Shown here piece after piece: positions 16,966 to 26,179 of a stretch of DNA of 64,000 nt. Below the pieces are notes generated by a model. That model did no database searches and was not told the origin of the DNA. It saw only the letters and a program-made list of their open reading frames with translations. This DNA is from Onthomonas sp964456525 (lineage in GTDB: Bacteria; Bacillota; Clostridia; Oscillospirales; Oscillospiraceae), in contig CAYWAP010000005.1 of the NCBI GenBank assembly GCA_964456525.1, positions 1 to 64,000 on the forward strand. The letters are read 5' to 3'. Position 1 is the stretch's first letter. Each line of letters begins with the position of its first letter. Position numbers and translations under genes: made by a program.

Positions 16966-17366
16966 CAGCGCACCGTGACGTGGAGCTGGCCCAGGTGCTT
17001 TTTGTTATTCCGGGCGCTGTAAAGCAGCCCGCCCAAAAATCCCGCGCCGCCGGCAAAGACAAAGAACAGAATCACGACGTTGAGCAAGTTGGCTGCCGCC
17101 GCGTTAACATACTCCCCATCCTCATCCACGGGGAGATAGAGCTCCATGCCGTAATTCAGCAGCATGCCGATCAGAATCACGATGCCAAACGCAATCCACA
17201 GCCGCTTGGCGAAGATGCGCCCGGCTTTCCAACGCTCCACCGTATCCTCGTCCAGCAGCTGGCCCCCCGGCGCGCCGATGCTGCGAATCTTCTCCGCGCG
17301 CTTAATGTCGTAAAGGGGCCAGAAGATAAAGGCAAAAATGCCAACCATCAAACCTAACATGACCAT
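16965..17366 (-). CDS. Small three-helix membrane protein, unknown
   Basis: The 133-aa protein has hydrophobic segments at about residues 3-18, 53-70 and 90-115, with a hydrophilic middle loop (30-50). No family is recognised. GAGGTGA precedes the start; the ATG at 17360 has better spacing than the one at 17366. It is the first gene of the leftward run and overlaps nnrD by one base. Confidence 0.7.
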   Translation of the reverse strand: MVMLGLMVGIFAFIFWPLYDIKRAEKIRSIGAPGGQLLDEDTVERWKAGRIFAKRLWIAFGIVILIGMLLNYGMELYLPVDEDGEYVNAAAANLLNVVILFFVFAGGAGFLGGLLYSARNNKKHLGQLHVTVR

Positions 17367-17402
17367 TCACCTCGTCTATCCTTATCCATAGCGGTCCAAA
17401 AT

Positions 17403-17419
17403 GCGGGGCGCCGCCCCGC
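17403..17419 (-). other. GC-rich hairpin in the leader of the nnrD-alr run
   Basis: A 7-bp perfect stem with a 3-nt loop lies just after the expected transcription start of the leftward promoter. It is followed by a short T stretch (ATTTT). It may stabilise the 5' end or act as a weak attenuator. Confidence 0.4.
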
Positions 17420-17429
17420 TCTGTCACAC

Positions 17430-17458
17430 AGTGTAGCAGTTTTTCCACAAGATTTCAA
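17430..17458 (-). promoter_or_regulatory. Leftward promoter for the 17366-13021 gene run
   Basis: TTGAAA (17458-17453) and TACACT (17435-17430) are 17 nt apart on the minus strand. It is back to back with the rightward pheST promoter. Confidence 0.75.
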
Positions 17459-17465
17459 TTTTTAC

Positions 17466-17494
17466 TTGCAAGTTTTTTCCGCTTGTGCTATAAA
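17466..17494 (+). promoter_or_regulatory. Promoter of the pheST T-box leader
   Basis: TTGCAA (17466-17471) and TATAAA (17489-17494) are 17 nt apart. The expected start near 17501 fits the beginning of the T-box leader. Confidence 0.8.
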
Positions 17495-17500
17495 TAGGGT

Positions 17501-17735
17501 ATTGCTGAGAATGGGAAAATGACGAACCTCTCCAACAGCAGAGAGCATCTGCCACCGGCTGAAAGCAGATGCGGCTGGAGCCCGTCTGATTCGCCCGGGA
17601 GCTGCCGTGGAGACACGGACGTGTAAGCCGCGTTAAGGCTTATAAGCGCACAGAGAAACTCTGTGAATGCGGGTGGTACCGCGGAAGGTTGGCCTTTCGT
17701 CCTGTATAGATTCAGGATGGAGGGTTTTCTTTTTC
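17501..17735 (+). ncRNA. T-box riboswitch controlling pheST
   Basis: The leader holds the conserved T-box sequence AATGCGGGTGGTACCGCGG at 17666-17684 and the stem I AGAGAG and GCTGAAAGC elements near 17541-17570. A 12-bp terminator hairpin (17693-17722) with a T run follows. Uncharged tRNA pairing with the T-box should block the terminator. The TTC at 17590-17592 is a likely specifier codon for tRNA-Phe, which agrees with pheS and pheT downstream; the specifier position is my inference. Confidence 0.93.
17693..17735 (+). terminator. T-box-controlled terminator
   Basis: Arms at about 17693-17704 and 17712-17723 form a stem with wobbles, followed by TTTTCTTTTT. It competes with the antiterminator that includes the T-box sequence. 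Confidence 0.85.
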
Positions 17736-17853
17736 CCTGACATTCCGTGCCTCAGCTGCGGGGGCAGGCACTCGGGAGAGCCGAAGGCCCTTGCAGCCGG
17801 GCACATTGCATGTTCATCAAATCGATTCTCACGATGAGAGGAGTCAACAGACA

Positions 17854-18897
17854 ATGAAAGAGCAACTGGCGAAAATCAAGGCCGACGCCCTCGCCGCGAT
17901 CAAAAATGCGGAGGGTCCCCGCAGCCTGGACGAAGTCCGCGTCAAATACCTGGGCAAAAAGGGAGAGCTGACCGCCGTCCTGAAGCAGATGGGCAAACTG
18001 CCCGCCGACGAGCGGCCGGTCATCGGGCAGATCGCCAACGACGTCCGGTCCGCCGTCACCGAAGCCATCACCGCCCAGAGCAAGGTTCTGGCGGAGGCCG
18101 CCCTGAATGCCAAACTGGCGGCGGAAACGCTGGACGTCACGATTCCAGGCAAAAAAGTCCCCCTGGGCCACAAGCACCCCATCACCATGGTCATTGACGA
18201 GGTCAAGGAAATTTTCACCGGCATGGGCTTTACCGTGGCGGAAGGCCCCGAGATCGAGTTGGCCGAGTACAACTTCACCAAGCTGAACACCGAGGAGGGC
18301 CACCCCGGCCGTGAGTGGACCGACACCTTCTATATCACCCCCGGCAAGGACGATCCGAAAAACGACGCCGTGCTGCTGCGCAGCCAGACCTCTCCCATGC
18401 AGATTCGCGTGATGGAGAGCCGCAAGCCCCCTATCCGCATCATCGCCCCCGGCCGCGTTTACCGGAAAGACGAGGCCGACGCGACCCATTCCCCCATGTT
18501 CCACCAGATCGAGGGGATGGTTGTGGACAAAAACGTGACCATGGCCGACTTGAAGGGAACCCTGAACGAGGTCGTCAAGAGCCTGTACGGCGAGGACGCC
18601 CAGACCCGCTTCCGTCCCCACCACTTCCCCTTTACGGAGCCTTCCTGCGAGGTGGATGTGCAGTGCTTCGAGTGCCGCGGCAAAGGCTGCTCCGTCTGCA
18701 AGGGCGAGGGCTGGATTGAGGTCCTGGGGGCCGGCATGATCCACCCCAAGGTTCTGGAGGGCTGCCACATTGACACCGATGTGTACTCCGGCTGGGCCTT
18801 TGGCATGGGCGTGGAGCGTCTGGCGATGATGCGCTACGGCATCAACAACCTGAAGCTGTGCTTTGAAAACGATGTGAGATTCCTGGAGCAGTTCTGA
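17854..18897 (+). CDS. pheS: Phenylalanine-tRNA ligase alpha subunit
   Basis: Catalytic subunit of the (alpha-beta)2 enzyme that charges tRNA-Phe. The 347-aa protein has an N-terminal coiled coil, then the class II core: motif 2 in PIRIIAPGRVYRKDE and motif 3 in GWAFGMGVERLAMM. A cysteine-rich insertion (CFECRGKGCSVCKGEGW) near residue 270 is usual for clostridial PheS and could bind zinc. GAGAGGAG precedes the ATG at 17854. It is the first gene after the T-box and lies 60 bp ahead of pheT. Confidence 0.97.
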   Translation: MKEQLAKIKADALAAIKNAEGPRSLDEVRVKYLGKKGELTAVLKQMGKLPADERPVIGQIANDVRSAVTEAITAQSKVLAEAALNAKLAAETLDVTIPGKKVPLGHKHPITMVIDEVKEIFTGMGFTVAEGPEIELAEYNFTKLNTEEGHPGREWTDTFYITPGKDDPKNDAVLLRSQTSPMQIRVMESRKPPIRIIAPGRVYRKDEADATHSPMFHQIEGMVVDKNVTMADLKGTLNEVVKSLYGEDAQTRFRPHHFPFTEPSCEVDVQCFECRGKGCSVCKGEGWIEVLGAGMIHPKVLEGCHIDTDVYSGWAFGMGVERLAMMRYGINNLKLCFENDVRFLEQF

Positions 18898-18957
18898 TTT
18901 TCTGCTTTCCTATCAGCGCACAACGAAAGTTTTACCGAAAAGCGAGGTTCGAAAACC

Positions 18958-21657
18958 ATGATTTTGTCCCGTAAATGGCTCAATGAATTTGTTGACGGCA
19001 TCTCCGTCGCCGACGTTGAGGATAAAAAGTTTGCCGAGGCCATGACCATCTCCGGCTCTAAGGTGGAAACCATTGTCGATCAGGCCGCCGACTTCCACAA
19101 TGTCGTGGCCGGTAAGATCGTCTCCATGGAGAAGCACCCCAACTCCGACCACATGTGGGTGCTGCAAATCGACGTGGGCGAAGAGGCCCCCATCCAAATC
19201 TGCACCGGCGCATGGAACATCCATGTGGGCGATCTGGTCCCGGTGGCCAGGGACGGCGCCCTCCTGCCCGGGGGCAAACAAATCACCAGGGGTAAGCTGC
19301 GCGGCATCTGGTCCAACGGCATGCTGTGCTCTCTGGCCGAGTTAAATCTGGAAATCCGCGACTTCCCCTATGGCAAGGTCAAGGCCGCCGCCATTTTGGG
19401 GGACTACCATGTCCTCCCCGGCGAAAAGCCCTCCATCCCCGAGGACGTACAGCCCGGCCTGCGCATCTACGGCAAGGTGTATACGGCAAAGGTCCTCTCC
19501 TGCGAGACCCTCTCCTATGGCACCTTCCAGCTGGTCGTGGACTGGGGCAAGGGGGAGCAGACCATCACCACCGACTGCGCCAATATCCACGAGGGGGATA
19601 TGATCTGCGTCAACACCGCCTCCCACGAGGTTTTGACCCTGGCCGGTCTGCGCGCCCAGCAACGGGAGTTCCCCAACTGCATCGAGGACGGCATCTTCAT
19701 TTTGAATGAGCCATGCAGCCCCGGCGATCCCATCCCCCAGGTACTGGGACTGGACGACCATGTGGTCGAGTTTGAAATCACCCCGAACCGCTCCGACTGC
19801 CTGGGCGTGATCGGTCTGGCCCGGGAGGCCGCTGTCACCTTCCACAAACCCCTGAACCTTCACACCCCCGACGTCAAAGGCGCCGGTATGAGCATTCTGG
19901 ACTATGCCGACGTGGAGATTCTGGACGGCGATCTGTGCCCGCGCTATTGCGGCCGGCTGGTCCGAAACGTCAAGATCGGCCCCTCCCCCAAGTGGATGCG
20001 GGAGCGTCTGCGCTCCTCCGGCGTCCGCCCGATTAACAACATCGTCGACATCACCAACTACGTCATGCTGGAGTACGGCCAGCCCATGCACTCCTTTGAC
20101 TTCTCCTGCGTGGAGGGCCACCACATCAACGTCCGCCGGGCTTACCCCGAGGAGGAAGTGACCACCCTGGACGGCAAGTCCCACGTCCTGAACGAGAACA
20201 TGCTGGTCATCGCCGATGATGTCAAGCCCATCGGCATTGCCGGCGTCATGGGCGGCGAGAACTCGGAGATCACCGACGGCACCACCGAGGTCTTCTTCGA
20301 GTCCGCAAACTTCAACGGCGTCAGCATCCGCAAGACCGCCATGGCCCTCGGCATGCGCACCGAAGCCTCCGGCCGCTATGAAAAGGGGCTGGACCCCATG
20401 AACACACTGCCTGCCGTCCAGCGGGCCTGCGAACTGGTGGAAATGCTGGGCTGCGGCGACGTGGTCGACGGCGTCATCGACGTGGTCGCCCAGGATTACG
20501 TCCCCACCCAGGTCAAGCTGGAGCCGGACAAGGTCAACGGCCTGCTGGGCACCCACATTTCCCGGGAAGAGATGATCCAGATTCTGGAGGCCCTGGGCTT
20601 CCTCGTGATGGACGGCGATATGCTGATCGTCCCCTCCTGGCGTCTGGACGTTTCCCATTACTCCGACATCGCGGAGGAGATCGCCCGCTTCACCGGCTAT
20701 GACAATCTGCCCACCACGTTGATGCGCGGAGAGACCACCCGGGGCGGTCTGACCGCCAAGCAGGAGGCAGAAATGCAGATCGGCATCACCTGCCGCAGCC
20801 AGGGCTTCAACGAGATCATGACCTACTCCTTTATCTCCCCCAACTACTACAACAAGATCCGCCTGCCGGAGGACTCCCCTCTGCGGGATTCCATTCGGAT
20901 TCTGAATCCTCTGGGCGAGGACACCTCCATCATGCGCACGACCCCCCTGCCTTCCATGCTGGAGACGCTGGCGCGCAATTACAGCTACCACAACCCGGCC
21001 GCTCGTCTCTACGAACTGGCCAAGGTCTACAAAAAGCGCCCGGACTCCGAGCTGGCCCAGGAGGACCAGTGGCTGAGCATGGGCTGCTATGACCCCTCCA
21101 TGGATTTCTTCCATTTCAAGGGCTGTGTCGAGGACATTTTTGACGCATTCGGCATCACCGACGTGGTATACACCGCAGAAAAGGACAACCCCTCCTATCA
21201 TCCCGGCCGCTGCGCCGTCATGACGGCAGGGGGCATGCCCATGGGCGTTATGGGACAGATCCACCCGCTGGTCACGAAAAACTACAACATCGATGTCCCC
21301 GTCTACGCCGCCCAAATCGACTTTGCCGCCCTGCTGAAGGCCCATCCCACCGAGATTGTGTACCATCCCCTGCCCAAGTTCCCGTCCCTCTCCCGCGACA
21401 TCGCCGTGGTCTGTGATGTGTCCATTCCCGTAGCCGATCTGGAGAACGTCATCCGCAAGTATGGCAGGAACCTGGTTCACGAGATTGAGCTGTTTGACAT
21501 CTACACCGGCAGCCCCATCCCAATGGGCAAAAAGAGCGTTGCCTTCTCCCTGAAACTGCGCCACAACGACCACACACTGACCGACCAGGAGGCCGACGAG
21601 GATTTGAAGGCCGTTTTGGACGGTCTGAAGTCCGAGCTGGGCGCGGTCCTGCGCTGA
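18958..21657 (+). CDS. pheT: Phenylalanine-tRNA ligase beta subunit with an extra domain
   Basis: Partner of PheS that carries editing and tRNA-binding functions. At 899 aa it is about 100 residues longer than usual. Order: N-terminal region, EMAP-like OB domain (about 45-130), an extra segment (about 137-237), B3/B4 editing domain (from about 265; ITPNRSDCLGVIGLARE), B5, the catalytic-like core and a C-terminal ferredoxin-fold anticodon-binding domain ending near GLKSELGAVLR. The extra segment interrupts the usual EIRDFPY-to-IEDGIFIL transition. It contains a stretch (about 172-222) that resembles the preceding OB domain. Confidence 0.95.
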   Translation: MILSRKWLNEFVDGISVADVEDKKFAEAMTISGSKVETIVDQAADFHNVVAGKIVSMEKHPNSDHMWVLQIDVGEEAPIQICTGAWNIHVGDLVPVARDGALLPGGKQITRGKLRGIWSNGMLCSLAELNLEIRDFPYGKVKAAAILGDYHVLPGEKPSIPEDVQPGLRIYGKVYTAKVLSCETLSYGTFQLVVDWGKGEQTITTDCANIHEGDMICVNTASHEVLTLAGLRAQQREFPNCIEDGIFILNEPCSPGDPIPQVLGLDDHVVEFEITPNRSDCLGVIGLAREAAVTFHKPLNLHTPDVKGAGMSILDYADVEILDGDLCPRYCGRLVRNVKIGPSPKWMRERLRSSGVRPINNIVDITNYVMLEYGQPMHSFDFSCVEGHHINVRRAYPEEEVTTLDGKSHVLNENMLVIADDVKPIGIAGVMGGENSEITDGTTEVFFESANFNGVSIRKTAMALGMRTEASGRYEKGLDPMNTLPAVQRACELVEMLGCGDVVDGVIDVVAQDYVPTQVKLEPDKVNGLLGTHISREEMIQILEALGFLVMDGDMLIVPSWRLDVSHYSDIAEEIARFTGYDNLPTTLMRGETTRGGLTAKQEAEMQIGITCRSQGFNEIMTYSFISPNYYNKIRLPEDSPLRDSIRILNPLGEDTSIMRTTPLPSMLETLARNYSYHNPAARLYELAKVYKKRPDSELAQEDQWLSMGCYDPSMDFFHFKGCVEDIFDAFGITDVVYTAEKDNPSYHPGRCAVMTAGGMPMGVMGQIHPLVTKNYNIDVPVYAAQIDFAALLKAHPTEIVYHPLPKFPSLSRDIAVVCDVSIPVADLENVIRKYGRNLVHEIELFDIYTGSPIPMGKKSVAFSLKLRHNDHTLTDQEADEDLKAVLDGLKSELGAVLR

Positions 21658-21670
21658 GCCTCTCCTTCCC

Positions 21671-21714
21671 AACGATCCCCTTCTCCCAATCCCTTTGGAA
21701 GGGGATCGTTTCTT
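21671..21714 (+). terminator. Terminator of pheST
   Basis: Perfect 13-bp arms (21671-21683 and 21698-21710) with a 14-nt loop, followed by TTTCTT. It lies 13 bp past the pheT stop. Confidence 0.85.
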
Positions 21715-21777
21715 CCGGATATAACATGCCGGCACCGGCTGAATTGACGCTGCGTCTATACCAGGAGGAACCTGTCT

Positions 21778-23514
21778 ATGCCTCGTAATTTAAAGAAAAT
21801 GCTCGCCTATTACCGCCCCTATATGGGCATCTTTTTTCTCGATTTGTTTTTTGCCACGATTATGTCGGCGGTGTCGCTGGTACTGCCCCTGATCATTCGC
21901 TACATCACCTCCTCCGTCGTCGATTGGGATCCATCCACCGCACTTCGCCGCATTATTTTGCTGGGAATTCTGATGACGGTGCTGGTGCTGATTCAGTGCG
22001 GAAGCAATTACTACATCACCAATGTGGGCCATGTCATGGGCGCGCGCATTGAGCGCGATATGCGTAGCCAGATTTTTTCCCACTATCAAAAGCTGTCCTT
22101 CGCCTTTTACGACGAGCAAAAAGTGGGCAGTCTGATGAGCCGGGTCACCAACGACCTGTTTGACATCACCGAACTCATGCACCACGGACCGGAAAACATT
22201 ATTTTATCGGTCTTTAAGCTGGCGGGCGCCCTTTTCATCCTCATGGGCATCAATGTGCGGCTGACCCTGGCGGCCTTTGCCCTGATTCCCGTGATGATCG
22301 TCTACGCCGTCTGGTATAACGGCAAAATGAAGGCCGCATTCCGGCGCAACCGTGAACGAATTGCCGACATCAACACCCAAATTGAGGACAACCTCTCCGG
22401 CATCCGGGTGGTTAAGTCCTTTGCCAATGAAGATGTGGAGCGGAAAAAGTTCCAGGTTGGCAACGAGGGCTTTCTCGCCGCCAAAAAGAACAGCTACCAT
22501 TACATGGGCGGCTATCACGCCGGCTTGACCGCCTTCACCACCATGATTCAGGTGCTGGTCATCGTCACCGGCGGGGTGGGAATCGCCCAGGGGTGGATGA
22601 ACGTCACCGATCTGCTGACCTTCCTGCTGTATATCAGCGTATTCACGGACCCTGTCAAGACGCTGATCGACTTCACCGAGCAGTTTCAGAACGGCTACAC
22701 CGGATTTGAACGCTTTCAGGAAATCCTGGACATCGAACCGGACATTCAGGACAGCCCCAACGCCGTCGAACTGCCCCGGGTACAGGGCAACATCACCCTT
22801 GACAATGTGTCCTTCCGCTATGAGACCAGTTCCGAGGAAGTGCTGAACCACGTCAGCCTCCAGATTCCGGCGGGCGCCTATGTCGCGCTGGTCGGCCCCT
22901 CCGGGGCGGGCAAGAGCACCCTGTGCAGTCTGATTCCCCGGTTCTACGACGTGACCGGCGGCACAATCTCCATCGATGGTTATGACATCCGGGATGTGAC
23001 CACCAGAAGCCTGCGCAGCCAAATCGGCATCGTGCAGCAGGATGTATACCTCTTCGGCGGCACGGTTTTGGAGAATATTCAATACGGCCGCCCCGGCGCT
23101 TCCCGGGAAGAGGTGATTCAGGCGGCCAAAAACGCCAACGCCCACGACTTCATCATGGAGCTTCCCGACGGCTATGACACCAACATCGGCCAGCGGGGCG
23201 TCAAGCTCTCCGGCGGCCAGAAGCAGCGCCTGTCCATCGCCCGCGTCTTTCTGAAAAATCCGCCGATCCTGATCTTTGACGAGGCCACTTCCGCCCTTGA
23301 CAACGAAAGCGAGCATGTGGTGCAGGAGAGCTTGGAAAAGCTGACCCAAAACCGCACAACCCTCGTCATCGCCCACCGCCTGTCCACCATCCGAAACGCT
23401 GAGCGCATTCTGGTTCTCACGGACAACGGCATTGAGGAAGAAGGCAGCCACGAGGAATTGATGGCCAAACACGGCCTGTATGAACACCTCTATAACCTGC
23501 AATTCGAAAAATAA
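21778..23514 (+). CDS. ABC exporter half-transporter (permease fused to ATPase)
   Basis: The 578-aa protein has an N-terminal six-helix exporter membrane domain (about 1-310) and a C-terminal ATPase. The ATPase shows Walker A GPSGAGKST, signature LSGGQKQRL, Walker B ILIFDEATSALD and the switch histidine in VIAHRLST. Such MsbA/LmrA-like proteins work as dimers; with no partner gene next to it, a homodimer is likely. The substrate is unknown. CAGGAGGAA precedes the ATG. Confidence 0.95.
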   Translation: MPRNLKKMLAYYRPYMGIFFLDLFFATIMSAVSLVLPLIIRYITSSVVDWDPSTALRRIILLGILMTVLVLIQCGSNYYITNVGHVMGARIERDMRSQIFSHYQKLSFAFYDEQKVGSLMSRVTNDLFDITELMHHGPENIILSVFKLAGALFILMGINVRLTLAAFALIPVMIVYAVWYNGKMKAAFRRNRERIADINTQIEDNLSGIRVVKSFANEDVERKKFQVGNEGFLAAKKNSYHYMGGYHAGLTAFTTMIQVLVIVTGGVGIAQGWMNVTDLLTFLLYISVFTDPVKTLIDFTEQFQNGYTGFERFQEILDIEPDIQDSPNAVELPRVQGNITLDNVSFRYETSSEEVLNHVSLQIPAGAYVALVGPSGAGKSTLCSLIPRFYDVTGGTISIDGYDIRDVTTRSLRSQIGIVQQDVYLFGGTVLENIQYGRPGASREEVIQAAKNANAHDFIMELPDGYDTNIGQRGVKLSGGQKQRLSIARVFLKNPPILIFDEATSALDNESEHVVQESLEKLTQNRTTLVIAHRLSTIRNAERILVLTDNGIEEEGSHEELMAKHGLYEHLYNLQFEK

Positions 23515-23515
23515 C

Positions 23516-23550
23516 AAAATCCCGTCCCCTTTTCCGAGGACGGGATTTTC
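23516..23550. terminator. Bidirectional terminator between the ABC exporter and the alpha/beta hydrolase
   Basis: Perfect 12-bp arms (23516-23527 and 23538-23549) start with AAAA and end with TTTT, so the hairpin can work on both strands. It lies between convergent genes. Confidence 0.88.
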
Positions 23551-23585
23551 TCTTGGCAATCATCCGGGAACACAGGACGCAGCTC

Positions 23586-24656
23586 CTAGGTCTTTGCCCT
23601 CAACCGGTTCAGCGCTTCCACAAACTTCCTGGGTTTTTCGGCGTGAATGGCGTGATCGGCCCGAACCCGAACCGTCTCGCAATTGGGAATCATGCGCTGA
23701 ACCCGGTCGGCGTCTTTCAGGGAGTTGGCCGAGTAGAGCGTGCCGTCCCGGCCATAGCGGACGTTGCCTTTCAGATAAATCACCGGGCAACCCAGGCTTT
23801 TGAGTACTTCACCCTGGCGGACGCCCCTCATCCACCGCCCGGTGTAGAGGGCATAGCCGCATTCCAGATCATACCGGTCGTAATAGTAAAGGGACGCCAG
23901 ATGGGAATAGGGCAGATATTTCAGCTTTAAGGGGCCGGCGGGATGGGTCTTGCGGTACTGCTCAGCCCAGTAGACCACCTTATCCCGCATGCCGCCATAG
24001 AGGGAGAACAGGAAGCCGTGCCGGATGTAATAGAGCACATAATCACGCTCTTCCCTCTGCTTCCGGAACTGATGTATCACTTCAAAGGAGTCCTTCCAGG
24101 CAAGGCAGCCGTCGTCCTTCTTCATCTCTGTGGGTGTGATGTGGAAGAAGGGCGGATCTTCCAGCAGAAGGCCGGTCACCGCTTCCGGCGCCCAGGCCGC
24201 CATCCAGGCGGCGATCACGCCGCCCGTGGAGTGCCCCGAGAGCAGGCAGGGTTTTCCAATCACGTGCTTGATAAACCAGAGCAGCGCCTCGCCGTTTTCC
24301 CGGCAGGTGTAGAGAGCCGGGCGATGTTCCGAGCCGCCGTGCCCAAAGCAATCCACCGCAAAGACGTGATAGGATTTGGCAAGGGCCGGCAAGACCGCGT
24401 CGTAATCCTCCCAGCACGTGCCCTGGCCGTGGATGAGCAGCAACGGCATCCCCTTGGCCGGCCCTTCGGCGTAACCAATCAGGGCGCCGTTTGGGGCGCG
24501 CACCTGTCGTTCCCGATAGCCCGCCCGGCGGGTCTTTTTCAGCCGGTTGTCATCGTAGTGCATGTTGTTGTAAACGTAAATCCGCGCCACCAGCACCGCC
24601 AGCAGCACAACAATCAGCACAACAATCAACACCATCCGTATCGTTCGAACCATCAT
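23586..24656 (-). CDS. Membrane-anchored alpha/beta hydrolase
   Basis: The 356-aa protein has an uncleaved signal anchor at about residues 8-28 and an alpha/beta hydrolase domain. The oxyanion region is LLLIHGQG, the nucleophile serine is in SGHSTGG, and the C-terminal histidine may be in RADHAIHAEKP. The substrate is not predictable. Its ATG overlaps the GIY-YIG gene stop by four bases, so the two are co-expressed; a functional link between them is not obvious. Confidence 0.88.
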   Translation of the reverse strand: MMVRTIRMVLIVVLIVVLLAVLVARIYVYNNMHYDDNRLKKTRRAGYRERQVRAPNGALIGYAEGPAKGMPLLLIHGQGTCWEDYDAVLPALAKSYHVFAVDCFGHGGSEHRPALYTCRENGEALLWFIKHVIGKPCLLSGHSTGGVIAAWMAAWAPEAVTGLLLEDPPFFHITPTEMKKDDGCLAWKDSFEVIHQFRKQREERDYVLYYIRHGFLFSLYGGMRDKVVYWAEQYRKTHPAGPLKLKYLPYSHLASLYYYDRYDLECGYALYTGRWMRGVRQGEVLKSLGCPVIYLKGNVRYGRDGTLYSANSLKDADRVQRMIPNCETVRVRADHAIHAEKPRKFVEALNRLRAKT

Positions 24657-25030
24657 GGAGTTCCCACGTCCCCTTTCCTTCCTGCTGCATTTCCGGCAAA
24701 TGTCCCCGCAGAGCCGGCAGCGCCTGCCTCCCCATCGGACGTTACGCCGCCCCCGGAGGGGATCTCCCCGCCGTTTGCCCGCTGATAGGCCCGGGCCAGC
24801 CCTTCCTTTTCCCTGTGCGTCAGCCGTTTTAACGCCCGCTCCCGGCGAAGGGCTGCGCCCTTATCCGGGCACACCTCCCGGTAAACGACATAAACTGGCA
24901 AACGGGAGCGGGTGTATTTGGCGCCCTTCCCCTCATTGTGGACGCGCTCCCGGCGCTCCACATCGGTTGTATAGCCGGAATAGTAGCTGCCGTCTGCACA
25001 GCGCAGCATGTAAACAAAATAATCCATCAT
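24653..25030 (-). CDS. GIY-YIG nuclease superfamily protein
   Basis: The protein (125 aa from the ATG at 25030) has a compact GIY-YIG domain like the UPF0213/YhbQ group: YFVYMLRCADGSYYSGYT, then a His and Asn in RVHNEGKGAKYT. After residue 85 the tail is rich in Gly and Ala and looks disordered. Family members include DNA repair and homing nucleases; the small solo forms are of unclear function. The start is either of two adjacent ATGs at 25030/25027. Confidence 0.87.
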   Translation of the reverse strand: MMDYFVYMLRCADGSYYSGYTTDVERRERVHNEGKGAKYTRSRLPVYVVYREVCPDKGAALRRERALKRLTHREKEGLARAYQRANGGEIPSGGGVTSDGEAGAAGSAGTFAGNAAGRKGDVGTP

Positions 25031-25061
25031 GTATCCACTCTGTTTAAACCATTCTTTCCCT

Positions 25062-25090
25062 ATTTTAGCGGATGGAGCGGGATTTCTCAA
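25062..25090 (-). promoter_or_regulatory. Promoter of the GIY-YIG/hydrolase operon
   Basis: TTGAGA (25090-25085) and TAAAAT (25067-25062) are 17 nt apart on the minus strand. Confidence 0.65.
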
Positions 25091-25135
25091 CCACATTCTG
25101 CCGGATTTCTATTTAATCTTTCTGTTATTTATGGT

Positions 25136-25164
25136 TTGCAAAACCGGCCGCCGCCCTGTATACT
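25136..25164 (+). promoter_or_regulatory. Promoter of dus-ung
   Basis: TTGCAA (25136-25141) and TATACT (25159-25164) are 17 nt apart, 36 bp ahead of the dus start. Confidence 0.75.
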
Positions 25165-25199
25165 GGTGCTGATACCTCAACAGAAGGAAGCACACACAT

Positions 25200-26177
25200 A
25201 TGCACTACTGCTTTGCCCCCATGGAGGGGATTACCGGCTACCTTTACCGAAACGTCTACAACCAGTTTTTTGGCTCCAGGGGGCCGGAACGCTACTTTGC
25301 CCCCTTTATCACCCCGACGCGCACAACGAACTTCAAGTCCCGGGAGCTGAACGACTTGACCCTGGAGCACAATCCCAACATCCATTTGATTCCCCAGGTG
25401 CTGACCAATCGCGCCGAAGATTTCCTGTATTTCACCGAAAAGCTGTATGAAATGGGCTATCAGGAGGTCAATTTAAATTTGGGCTGCCCCTCCCGAACCG
25501 TGGTGTCCAAGGGCAGAGGCTCCGGCTTTCTGGCAGACCCCCTCGCGCTGGAGCGCTTTTTTGAGGAGGTATTTGCCCACACGGTGGTGAAAATATCCGT
25601 TAAGACGCGAATTGGCAAGGATTCCCCGGAGGAGTTTCCGGATCTCATCGACCTTTACAACCGCTATCCCATCTCGGAGCTGATCGTCCATCCGCGCATT
25701 CAGCTGGACTACTACAACAACCACGCCGATTGGGACGCCTTCCAGCTGGCTGTGGACCGGTGCGTCCACCCCCTGTGCTATAATGGGGATCTATTTACGG
25801 CGGCGGATGTGGAGCGTTTCCAAGCCCGGTTTCCCAGTGTGGACAGGATCATGCTGGGGCGGGGCGCCATCGCCAACCCGGCCCTGTTCCGGCAGCTGCG
25901 CTGCGGCAAGGGCCTGACCAAACCGGAGCTGCGCCAGTTCCACGAGGCCGTCAAGGCCCGCTATTCGGAGGTTTTCTACGGCGAGCGCCCAGTGCTGTGC
26001 AAGCTGAAGGAGCTGTGGAACTACATGATCTGCATGTTCGAGGGCACGGAGCCCATCTTGAAGCGGATGCGAAAGGCCCAGCACCTCAGCGACTTTGAAA
26101 CCGCCGTCTCTGACCTGTTTCGGGACTGCGCGCTGAATCCCAACGCCGGGTTTCAGCCCAAAAAGGGAGGAACATAA
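25200..26177 (+). CDS. dus: tRNA-dihydrouridine synthase
   Basis: FMN enzyme that reduces uridine to dihydrouridine in tRNA. The 325-aa protein begins with the flavin-binding APMEGITG, and has the catalytic cysteine in NLNLGCPSR, the KTRIG strand, the VHPR site and the phosphate-binding GRGAIANP. This is a shorter Dus subtype seen in Firmicutes and I cannot assign the uridine positions modified. It is followed after 2 bp by ung. Confidence 0.94.
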   Translation: MHYCFAPMEGITGYLYRNVYNQFFGSRGPERYFAPFITPTRTTNFKSRELNDLTLEHNPNIHLIPQVLTNRAEDFLYFTEKLYEMGYQEVNLNLGCPSRTVVSKGRGSGFLADPLALERFFEEVFAHTVVKISVKTRIGKDSPEEFPDLIDLYNRYPISELIVHPRIQLDYYNNHADWDAFQLAVDRCVHPLCYNGDLFTAADVERFQARFPSVDRIMLGRGAIANPALFRQLRCGKGLTKPELRQFHEAVKARYSEVFYGERPVLCKLKELWNYMICMFEGTEPILKRMRKAQHLSDFETAVSDLFRDCALNPNAGFQPKKGGT

Positions 26178-26179
26178 CG

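Noticed and set aside
19342..21735. Long open frame on the minus strand across pheT (about 800 codons)
   Set aside because: It is a shadow of the GC-rich pheT gene. The translation is rich in Gly, Val, His and Gln and shows no domain or ribosome site.
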